A stretch of DNA of 11,187 nt from Ruminococcus sp. CAG:563 (GTDB taxonomy: Bacteria; Bacillota; Clostridia; Oscillospirales; Acutalibacteraceae), in the NCBI GenBank assembly GCA_000434915.1, contig FR882077.1, positions 1-11,187 of the forward strand. Reading direction: 5' to 3'. The notes beneath the pieces are model-generated. The model was not told the origin of the DNA, made no database searches, and saw nothing but the letters and a program-made list of their open reading frames with translations. Within the stretch, counting starts at the first letter, position 1, and each line of letters begins with the position of its first letter. Of the stretch, positions 1-7,200 are shown piece after piece. The translations under genes and the position numbers were made by a program.

Positions 1-101
1 GTCGCTCCCTTTACCGGGAGCGTGGATTGAAATATTTAATGAGTCGGACAGAAAAAGGTCAGGAATACGTCGCTCCATTTACCGGGAGCGTAAATTGAAA
101 T
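1..101 (+). CRISPR. Leader-distal end of a type I-C-like CRISPR array (2 repeats, 1 spacer, continues off the left edge)
   Basis: Two copies of a 32-33 bp repeat lie at 1-33 and 69-101, separated by a spacer of about 35 bp (34-68). The repeat starts GTCGCTCCC and ends ATTGAAAT, with a 7-bp internal dyad (CGCTCCC/GGGAGCG). This is the form known for type I-C arrays; the subtype is inferred from the repeat only, since no cas gene is in the window. The second copy differs at three positions: C to A at repeat position 9, which breaks one stem pair, and GG to AA at positions 24-25. No further copy follows. Degeneration of the last repeat is typical of the leader-distal end. With the ATTGAAA end on the right, the leader should lie to the left, outside the window. 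The exact repeat end cannot be fixed because the bases after GAAA match in both copies. Confidence 0.9.
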
Positions 102-124
102 AAACCGTATGACAAACGGTACAC

Positions 125-375
125 AAATTTTTTACACTTCCGATAAAGGTCATAACAGGTGCCTATTGTATGCCTATTGTCATACATTCCGCTACGCTCC
201 ACTCCTGAAAACAGATTCGTTTATCTTAATTTTTCAGTATTTAGGGTGTTCCCCGACTGCACATTTCTTGACTTTTCCAGTCCGAATTTCACTCCCCTTT
301 GCTGCGCTGCAGCTATCCCCTCCTCCTGTCAATATTTTGATCCCTACTCGACACCCGAATGTAAACGTACTCCAT
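125..375 (-). pseudogene. Decayed serine recombinase (resolvase/invertase family) with an internal deletion
   Basis: An ATG at 375 follows a GGAGG ribosome binding site (381-385, 5 nt spacing) and encodes MEYVYIRVSSRDQNIDR (325-375). This is the classic N-terminus of small serine recombinases: the Y-x-R-V-S motif carrying the nucleophile serine, then DQNxDR. The frame stops at 313-315. In a neighbouring frame, 281-328 encodes EEGIAAAQQRGVKFG, which matches the end of the long catalytic-domain helix (EGIAAAKxRGVKFG). The roughly 120 residues normally between these two pieces, including the catalytic arginines of the DRLGR region, are missing. The junction sits in a GGAGGAGG run, consistent with deletion between short repeats. 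Further left, about 125-200 can be read as a worn C-terminal helix-turn-helix (A-E-C...LYRKCKKF), but only across frame changes; that part is tentative. The product cannot be active. The ancestral element could have been a plasmid, transposon or inversion-type recombinase. Confidence 0.72.
160..180 (+). repeat. 10-bp direct repeat with an 11-bp period inside the recombinase relic
   Basis: TGCCTATTGT occurs at 160-169 and again at 171-180. The 11-bp period would shift a reading frame, which fits its position in the decayed 3' part of the recombinase. Confidence 0.7.
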
Positions 376-432
376 AACAACCTCCATAAAAATACCGGCA
401 AACCATATTTGACCTACCGGTTAATGAAATCT

Positions 433-462
433 ATTATACTTTGTTTGGATAATTAAATGCAA
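433..462 (-). promoter_or_regulatory. Sigma-A-type promoter of the recombinase relic
   Basis: On the minus strand a perfect TATAAT (433-438) lies 18 bp downstream of TTGCAT (457-462, 4 of 6 matches to TTGACA). It is about 58 nt upstream of the relic ATG. Between them, ACCGG at 394-398 is repeated in inverted form as CCGGT at 417-421, an imperfect dyad that could be an old operator or recombination site. The promoter may still produce a short RNA running toward the CRISPR array. Confidence 0.6.
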
Positions 463-539
463 GATTAAACGATTATTCAAAACCAAATTCCGCACGATTA
501 CTGCTTCTACGCACAATTACAAACGCAATATATAATCCA

Positions 540-585
540 ATAAAGAAAAGGACCGCAAATTCACATTTTTCAGTGAGTTTGCGGT
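540..585 (-). terminator. Rho-independent terminator of the phosphoesterase gene
   Basis: A 13-bp stem (552-564 with 573-585, one G-T wobble) encloses an 8-nt loop. On the minus strand it is followed by CCTTTTCTTTATT. It begins 20 nt after the phosphoesterase stop codon. On the plus strand the same stem is followed by a T-rich run (about 588-606), so it could end transcription from either side. Confidence 0.85.
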
Positions 586-604
586 GATATTATTTATTTT
601 TTTT

Positions 605-1813
605 TTACGGCATTTCAACTTCGTACATATCGTCAAAAGTTACTTTTTCCTTTGGTCTTATGGGTACATATTTATCCTGATAATAGCTTTCATGTTTGTA
701 CTCATAAGATCCGTCCCGGTTTACGGTGAGCACATTACAGCCTCGCTGAGCGCCGTATCTGTATATGCCCGGATATGCAAGATAATCAATCGACATTCCG
801 TAAAAAAGGTCAATTCCCTTGTACCTGAAGCCTGCATTGTTCATATGGTCGTGTCCGCAGAACACTGCCTGCGTCGAACCGGAACGATGAATAGCGTCAA
901 AGAAGCCGAAATTGTTAGGGCTGCAGCTCACAGCACCCTTTTTCTCTCCGATTTTACCTCCGAGATACTGAACATTCTCGGTATCGTTAAATCCGTTTTC
1001 TTTATACTCGGTATATGCGTCAAGCATCTCGGTTACGGGAATGTGCATAAACACCATTGACTTCGGCGTTTTGCCGCCGTTCTTCTCTGTAAGAGCAACA
1101 ATTTGGTTTTCATACCATTCAACCTGATTCTTATGAACACAGTCGTATTTTCCGATCATTCCCCAAAGATGTCTCTCGACATAAGCATTGGAATCAACCA
1201 TCACAAGGCTTTGAATGATTTCGCCCCTTGGGTTTTCAATATTGATTATGTAGTTGCCAACACCGTCAATATCTTCCGGTCCTTTCTGCAGCAGGCAGTG
1301 CGGATATTTCTCCTTATCCATATACAAGTCGGAAGCCTCGTCACGGTTGAGCATAGCGTGTTCGTCCGTATCGTGATTACCGTATACCAAACACCAGTAA
1401 ACGCCGAGCTTTTCCATAAGCTCAGCAAACATTCTTGCGGATTTTTCGTTATCTTTCGTTCCTGCCTGCAAAGGAACGGGATAAACAACATCCCCTGTTA
1501 CAACAACAAGATCCGGCTTTTCTTCCGTGACCATTGCGGCAACGGCATTGAGCGCCTTCAGGTCTTTACTCGTGCTAAAAGATCCCGCACCGATATGGAT
1601 ATCCGTCAAATGCAAAATGCGGAAATCCCTGTCGGTTGTAAACTTATATGTTCCGTCCTCATCAACAGTCGGAATAAGCTGCTTTTCATATTTAACCTGC
1701 TTAACCTCATCACGAATGAATTTGAGATTCGATTTTACTCCGATTGTGCCTGCACCGGTTATAATTCCGAGTATCAGAGCAATATTTACGATTATACTTA
1801 TAATAACATTCAT
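605..1813 (-). CDS. Membrane-anchored calcineurin-like metallophosphoesterase (Dcr2/PAP29-like type)
   Basis: This is a 402-aa two-metal phosphohydrolase. All core motifs of the calcineurin-like family are visible: D71-x-H73 in LTDIHIG, G-D108 in VTGDVV, N146-H147-D in YGNHD, H257 in FMHIPV and G-H321-D-H323. The metal-binding site therefore appears intact. Residues about 4-26 are a hydrophobic segment with no cleavage site that I can recognise, so the protein is probably anchored with the catalytic domain outside; the topology is inferred. Spacing and surroundings of the motifs resemble the bacterial relatives of yeast Dcr2 and plant PAP29. The substrate is unknown: phosphoprotein, nucleotide or phosphodiester are all possible. 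The ATG at 1813 is supported by AAGGGGAT (1821-1828). The gene is monocistronic, with its own promoter and terminator. Confidence 0.9.
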   Translation of the reverse strand: MNVIISIIVNIALILGIITGAGTIGVKSNLKFIRDEVKQVKYEKQLIPTVDEDGTYKFTTDRDFRILHLTDIHIGAGSFSTSKDLKALNAVAAMVTEEKPDLVVVTGDVVYPVPLQAGTKDNEKSARMFAELMEKLGVYWCLVYGNHDTDEHAMLNRDEASDLYMDKEKYPHCLLQKGPEDIDGVGNYIINIENPRGEIIQSLVMVDSNAYVERHLWGMIGKYDCVHKNQVEWYENQIVALTEKNGGKTPKSMVFMHIPVTEMLDAYTEYKENGFNDTENVQYLGGKIGEKKGAVSCSPNNFGFFDAIHRSGSTQAVFCGHDHMNNAGFRYKGIDLFYGMSIDYLAYPGIYRYGAQRGCNVLTVNRDGSYEYKHESYYQDKYVPIRPKEKVTFDDMYEVEMP

Positions 1814-1843
1814 AAAAAATATCCCCTTGCGGTTATTTTTTTA

Positions 1844-1872
1844 ATTATATCATATAAAAGATATTTAAGCAA
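1844..1872 (-). promoter_or_regulatory. Extended -10 promoter of the phosphoesterase gene
   Basis: On the minus strand TGATATAAT gives an extended -10 (TATAAT at 1844-1849, TG at 1851-1852). TTGCTT (1867-1872) lies upstream with an exact 17-bp spacer. Transcription would start near 1837, giving a leader of about 25 nt that contains only the ribosome binding site. Confidence 0.75.
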
Positions 1873-1988
1873 TTAAAATCAGCATAGATTTTTTTACTTT
1901 TTCTCTGCGTTGTAAATAGATGTGGCCCATTTCAGTAAAAAAATAATAGTATATAGTAAAAGATTATTGATATTCTTTAACAATAAAT

Positions 1989-2024
1989 TAAGGCACAGCA
2001 GTTCACAAATTCTGCTGTGCCTTA
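1989..2024 (-). terminator. Rho-independent terminator after the sortase gene
   Basis: A perfect 13-bp stem (1989-2001 with 2012-2024) with a 10-nt loop lies just beyond the sortase stop codon (2029-2031). On the minus strand it is followed by the T-rich stretch ATTTATTGTTAAAG. It probably ends the flippase-sortase transcript. Positions 1873-1988 between this and the phosphoesterase promoter are AT-rich; I see nothing else in them. Confidence 0.88.
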
Positions 2025-2028
2025 TTCG

Positions 2029-2829
2029 TTATGATATTGTTTCAAGCCTGTCATTGACCTTCTTCGCAACAACAACCATGCGTCCGTTTTGCCTTGAAAA
2101 CTCGCAGGTTGAGAGCGTTATGAGCTTGTCGCCGTATTTGGCGGTCACGCCCGTATCATAGAACGACAGCTTCTTGCACTTGGCAACGTATTCGTCAAAA
2201 TCTTCCTTTCGCTCGGCTCGGACAAAGCGATCGTATCTAAACCCATCATCGGAGTAAGCCACCGTCTTGAAGGCGGCAATGACCTCGTATTCACCGAAGC
2301 CCTCCATGGTGTCAAAGCGAATGTACTTATGATCACGGTAAAAGTCCTCGTCAATATACTTGCAAAGATCGGTGAACATACTGCCGTTATACATATGATG
2401 GCCGTACATTATCAGGTTATCGGAGGTCGCAACATCGCAGTTTTCCTGCATGAACGGCACTCCGAATTTGCTGTACGCCTTTTCAAAGTCATGGTACAAA
2501 TAGAAATTCGGATTGTTCTTTGACTGCATAACAGGGTAGTTGATTCGGGTATCCGGAACCGTGATCCAGCCGATAAAATCGTTGTTTTGAGAGTATACCT
2601 TCGAATATTTATTGTAAGCGGCGGCTTTATTCGCATCCTGCTCCGAGTCGTTCGCCGCCGAGCCGTTTTCACCGTCGGTTTCAACCAGACTTGCAACCCT
2701 TTCAAAGGCTTCGGCTCTTCTTTTTTGGTCGATGTATTCCCGAGCAAGTATTACACCCGAGAAAACAAACACGGCGGCGCAGAGGATAATCCCCGCCGTC
2801 ATCAGCCTTTTTTTCTTTTTAATGTCCAT
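2029..2829 (-). CDS. Class B sortase
   Basis: This is a 266-aa membrane-anchored cysteine transpeptidase that would cleave a C-terminal sorting motif on secreted proteins and join them to peptidoglycan. The N-terminus has a lysine run (KKKKR), then a hydrophobic signal-anchor at about 10-29, then a charged, helical linker to about residue 75. The catalytic domain carries the class B features: DFIGWITVPDTRINYPV, the catalytic His144 in YGHHM, Cys242 in TLSTCE and Arg250 in GRMVVVAK. All three catalytic residues are present. The ATG at 2829 follows AGGGGTG (2834-2840). The gene lies 36 bp after the flippase stop with no promoter or terminator between, so the two are probably one transcript. No protein in the window ends in a sorting signal (motif, hydrophobic stretch, positive tail), so its substrate is elsewhere. 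The class B call rests on motifs and length; the exact subtype is less sure. Confidence 0.93.
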   Translation of the reverse strand: MDIKKKKRLMTAGIILCAAVFVFSGVILAREYIDQKRRAEAFERVASLVETDGENGSAANDSEQDANKAAAYNKYSKVYSQNNDFIGWITVPDTRINYPVMQSKNNPNFYLYHDFEKAYSKFGVPFMQENCDVATSDNLIMYGHHMYNGSMFTDLCKYIDEDFYRDHKYIRFDTMEGFGEYEVIAAFKTVAYSDDGFRYDRFVRAERKEDFDEYVAKCKKLSFYDTGVTAKYGDKLITLSTCEFSRQNGRMVVVAKKVNDRLETIS

Positions 2830-2865
2830 TTTTCACCCCTGCCTTTGACAGCTCTGTATGCAAAA

Positions 2866-4176
2866 TCATTGTCTTTTCAACAGCATTTTCACTATCGAGC
2901 TTATATTCGCAAAGAATATCTTCGGATTCAAGGATTTCAATATAAGCCTGTTGTTCGGCCTTAACGGTCTTAAGATGAAGCCTAAGATGAAATTCGTGAA
3001 AAGCTGAGTAAAGAACGACGCTATTGCGGCACCTATCGCATCAAAATGAGGAATCAAAATGAAGTTGAGGAGCGCACTGAACGCCGCACCCATCAGGTTT
3101 ATTCCCCACAGGTACTTCTGCTTGTCCTCTGCCAAAATCCAGACGTTTCGAACCGTGCCGATAATGGAAAAGGTAAAATACCAAATCAGGATTTGCAGTA
3201 TCTTCACGGTGGGCATGAAATCCTTGCCGTACATGACATAGACAATCGGCTTTGCAAACACGGTGAAAGCCACGCTTTGAAGCAATGACAGATATATAAC
3301 TATACTGTAAAGAGAAATAAGCGATGTTTCGTATTCTTTTTCGTCCTCTTTCTTCTGCTTCAAAATTTCCGGTCTGAACGAGTCTATGATAGCCGTAAAT
3401 ACAAACTGCGTTATCACCGTGCAGGTTACTGCGGCGGAATAATAGCCCGTTGATTCGGTACCCGACAGCTCGGTAAGCAGGAGCTTGTCAATATTCTGAA
3501 AAACAACAACCAATATCGACGCAAAAATGTAATATTTACTTTTATAAAACATGTCCTTTGCAAGACTGAACGAGAAAACCAGCTTATCACCGCTTTTTCT
3601 GAAATACAGTAATATAAGACAAAATGCGATCAAGCCGTATTCAATCGAATGAGAAAAAGCAAACCAAACTACGTTCTTTTGCGTTACGAGCAGGAATATC
3701 TTATAAGCCGAAACGGCAACATAGGAAATAAGCATAACCACAGACGAATACTTGGAAAGCAATTTATACTGGAACCAGTATTCAATCATTTCCAGCGCCG
3801 CAAAGAAAACCGAGAGACTATATACAACGCAGACAATGAGAGTTTGTCGGTCGTCGGGGTTAGCCAAATAAGCAAAAAACGAAACGCCGATTATGCTCAA
3901 AAACGAGGATATAACATTCATGCCCAACGATGTGCCGAGCACCCTGCCCTCTTGCTTCGGATTTTTTACCAATTCAAAGACAAGCGTTGCGTCAAGTCCC
4001 ATTTTCATAATCGGCATTGCAAAAGCGGTTATTGAGGCGGCATAGTTAATCAAGCCGTAGTTAGACGGGCCCAGATAACGGGCGCTTAACATACCGACCA
4101 AAAGCTGCAAAACCGACTGAATGATTTTGCAAATTATAATCCACTTTGCATTTGTAAATACCTTGGCATTCTTCAT
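2866..4176 (-). CDS. Polysaccharide flippase (Wzx-like, MOP/MATE superfamily)
   Basis: This is an integral membrane protein of 436 aa with about 12-14 hydrophobic segments. The N-terminus resembles polysaccharide-biosynthesis flippases: an amphipathic start, then QSVLQLLVGMLSARYLGPSN and GLINYAASITAF, where ARYLGPSxYG is the recognisable family signature. Such proteins move undecaprenyl-linked oligosaccharides across the inner membrane during capsule, exopolysaccharide or wall-polymer synthesis. No glycosyltransferase or polymerase lies beside it, so the glycan is unknown. For the start, a TTG at 4185 directly abuts the GGAAGA ribosome binding site (4186-4191), whereas the ATG at 4176 sits 9 nt beyond it; I therefore chose 4176. 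The C-terminus (about 400-436) is basic and cytoplasmic. The sortase gene follows at 36 bp. The giant surface-protein gene lies upstream, beyond a strong hairpin. Confidence 0.88.
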   Translation of the reverse strand: MKNAKVFTNAKWIIICKIIQSVLQLLVGMLSARYLGPSNYGLINYAASITAFAMPIMKMGLDATLVFELVKNPKQEGRVLGTSLGMNVISSFLSIIGVSFFAYLANPDDRQTLIVCVVYSLSVFFAALEMIEYWFQYKLLSKYSSVVMLISYVAVSAYKIFLLVTQKNVVWFAFSHSIEYGLIAFCLILLYFRKSGDKLVFSFSLAKDMFYKSKYYIFASILVVVFQNIDKLLLTELSGTESTGYYSAAVTCTVITQFVFTAIIDSFRPEILKQKKEDEKEYETSLISLYSIVIYLSLLQSVAFTVFAKPIVYVMYGKDFMPTVKILQILIWYFTFSIIGTVRNVWILAEDKQKYLWGINLMGAAFSALLNFILIPHFDAIGAAIASFFTQLFTNFILGFILRPLRPNNRLILKSLNPKIFFANISSIVKMLLKRQ

Positions 4177-4231
4177 TAAAATCAATCTTCCAAAATTATT
4201 TTTACGCTTTTTGCTTTAGAATACTCCAATA

Positions 4232-4287
4232 GGGCTGTCGTATTTAGATGCAGAAACCGTTTTGCTCTGCGCTAAATGCGACAGCCC
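4232..4287 (-). terminator. Strong intergenic hairpin, possible terminator or attenuator
   Basis: A 16-bp stem (4232-4247 with 4272-4287, one G-T wobble) continues inward with a further GCAG/CTGC pairing (4250-4253, 4267-4270). It begins 10 nt after the giant gene's stop codon and lies about 55 nt upstream of the flippase start. Neither side has a proper T-run: the minus strand continues TATTGGAGTATTCTAAAG. It may be a weak terminator, an RNA 3'-end stabiliser, or a partial stop that lowers flippase-sortase expression relative to the giant gene. I saw no convincing promoter between it and the flippase. Confidence 0.55.
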
Positions 4288-4297
4288 CATTTCATGA

Positions 4298-7200
4298 TTA
4301 TTTCACCAGCTTACCGGTTTCGTCAAATGTATAGTTCATACAAATTGAGTAACCGTTGGTTTCCCATACATAGTAAGTACCGTTAGTATACAGCTTACCG
4401 TAATAGCCGACAAAGTAGTAATCACCGTCAATCAGGTTCAAACCGACTCTGCCGTATTTACCTGTATCGTAATAGTAAATACCGTCGTCCCTTGTGACAA
4501 AGCCGTTGAGCATCTTGCCGTCGGCACCGAACTCGTAGTTATCCTCGGGCAATAAGCCGTTGCTCTGCCATACATACTGCTTTTTGTTAACGGTAATTTC
4601 ACCGTTAGCACCGCCTGCGAAATAGTAGTCGCCGTCGATTTGGATAAGGCCTGCGGTTTTGGTTTTACCCATTTCGTAGTAATAAAGCGTGCCGTCCTTT
4701 TCGACAATACCGTTGAGCATCTTGCCGTCTGCGCCGAATTCATATGTTCCGTTCGGAAGCGACGTGCTGTTTGCCCATGTGTATTGCTTTACATTGACCA
4801 GTATTTCACCGTTTTCGCCGCCGGCGAAGTAGTAGTCGCCGTCAACCTCAACAAGTCCTGCCGCCTTCGGTCTGCCCATTTCGTAGTAATAAAGCTTACC
4901 GTCTCTTTCGATAATGCCGTTAAGCATCTTACCGTCGGCACCGAATTCGCAGTTCGGGTTTGAAAGGCTGATACCGTTGGCTTTCCAAACATTCTGAACC
5001 TTGCTTACGGCAAGCTCGCCGTTTGTTCCGCCTGCGAAGTAGTAATCGCCGTCAATTTCGATAAGTCCTGCCATCTTCGGTCTGCCCATTACATAGTAGT
5101 AGAGCGTGCCGTTCTTATTCACGATACCGTCAAGCATTTTGCCGTCGGCACCGAACTCGCAGTTGGGATTTTCGAGCTTGATTCCGTTATCCTGCCATAC
5201 ATACTGGACTTTGTTTACCGAAATCTCGCCATTTGCTCCGCCTGCGAAGTAATAAGCGCCGTCAACCTCGATAAGTCCTGCCATCTTCGGTCTGCCCATT
5301 ACATAGTAGTAGAGCGTGCCGTTCTTATTCACGATACCGTCAAGCATCTTGCCGTCGGCACCGAACTCGCAGTTGGGATTTTCGAGCTTGATTCCGTTAT
5401 CCTGCCATACATACTGAACCTTGTTTACCGAAACCTCGCCGTTTGCACCGCCTGCAAAGTAGTAAGCGCCGTCAACCATGACAAGACCTGCCATCTTCGG
5501 CTTTCCTGTTTCGTAGTAGTAGAGAGTTCCGTCCTTTTCGACAATGCCGTTGAGCATCTTGCCGTCGGGGCCGAATTCGTAGGTTCCGTTCGGAATCGAA
5601 GTGGTGTTCGCCCATGTGTACTGCTTTTTGTTGATGGAAACTTCACCGTTTGCACCGCCTGCGAAGTAGTAGTCGCCGTCAACCTCAACAAGACCTACCA
5701 TTGCCGGACGACCATTTCTGTAATAAACCAAGTCGCCATTCTGATTCTTTGCAATGCCGTTAACAGCCTTGTAATCGTCGCCGAAGTAATAATTGCCGGG
5801 ATTCAGATCACAGTGCGATTCGCCCACGTTGACGAAGCCCTTTCTTGCATAACCGTAATAATCGAAGCTGTAGTAACTGCCGTCAATCTTATAAAGGCCG
5901 TATACACCAATGCCGTCGATTACATAGCTGAGACCCTTTTCGTCCTCATAGAAGCCTGTGGGAACAACCTCATCCTTGCAAATACCGTCATCACCGAAAT
6001 CGTACCAATAACGTACATTTGCCTTGAATATCATGCGGTAGCCTTCGTAGCGGTAACCGTTCTCGAAGTAATACCTGTTGCCGTCGATTGTAGCCCAGCC
6101 CCTGTTGTAGCAACCCGGGCCGTAATAATACTTTGTACCGAAAACAGTCTTTGCCCAAACGCCGTGTTTCAGGCGTCCGTTATCCTCAAATTCATAAGTT
6201 ACATTGCCGAATGCCTTTGAGCCGGTCTGTGCGTTATATGAATTGTCGAAGTTGTACCAGCTGTTGTCTATCATTACCCAGCCCTTTTGAAGCTCTCCGT
6301 GACGGGCATAGCGGTAAGCCTTTGCGGTATTGTCATAGAAAAGACCTGTCAGCTTGCCTGTGCAAGCGCCGTCGTTATCGAAGCTGTAATAATAGCTCTT
6401 GTCCGAACCGTCCTGATCGGGTGCGCAGTAAATACCCGTGACCTTTTTGTTGTTCACATAGTAATAGAACTGTTCACCGTTCGGGCTTATCCAACCGTTG
6501 AGGGGCTTTTCGTCAAGTGAGAAGTGATCCTCAAACGTAACATATGTGTCGGAGAAGTGTCCGCCTGCGTCCTCCGGATCATTCGGATTGATATACTCAT
6601 AAATGTCGTATTTCTTCTGATTTTCCGGATCCTTTGCGAACTTGTAAAGCTGTGTTGTATCAAGATAAATATCGTAAGAGACATTACCCGTTACATCAAT
6701 ATTGATCAATCCGTCCTTATCCTTTTGGGCGTTCTTCTTCGGTGTAATCTTAACACCGGAGAGAATACCGATCGAGTTTGCCGTTGACGGATCGATACCC
6801 TCAGTCTGTCTTGTCCACTTGCATACGATTGTAAGCGTATGCGTGGCTTCGTCGTATTTGTATGACGAGATCTTGAAGAAGTCGTTTACAAACCTCAGAT
6901 TTTCAACATCGACATCTACTCCCTCGGGGAATTTCGCCGTAACGGTAACATTTGTAAGGTCGCTTACACGTCCGCCCAAAGCGAGAAGATAATCCCATGG
7001 GGTAGCATTTTCACCGACGTTGCCAGCAAAGCCGTTGAGATATTCCATCAAGGGCTGTAAGCGTGCAGGTGCGGTAATCGATTTCATATCAATGGCAAAT
7101 ACATACGAAGCGACAGAATCCTTGTTTGTATCTACCTTATAGTAAAGCTTGTTGTCGATTGTATAAGAGTTCGAAACAGATCTGTTCCATGCGAGGGACT

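Noticed and set aside
109..456. Plus-strand open frame of 115 codons after the CRISPR array
   Set aside because: It has no ribosome binding site and no recognisable domain, and it lies antisense to the recombinase relic, whose motifs explain the DNA better.
1103..1876. Plus-strand open frame of 257 codons
   Set aside because: It is the antisense shadow of the phosphoesterase gene, whose metal-binding motifs are all intact on the other strand.
4177..4185. TTG start for the flippase at 4185
   Set aside because: It directly abuts the only ribosome binding site (4186-4191), leaving no spacing. The ATG at 4176 is better placed.
4298..4330. Possible sortase sorting signal at the end of the giant protein
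   Set aside because: The C-terminus is a wall-binding repeat ending TGKLVK, with no LPxTG- or NPxTN-like motif, hydrophobic stretch or basic tail.
4301..5695. The 210-bp periodic DNA as a CRISPR-like or non-coding satellite array
   Set aside because: The period is a multiple of three, the reading frame is fully open, and the units encode aromatic wall-binding repeats.
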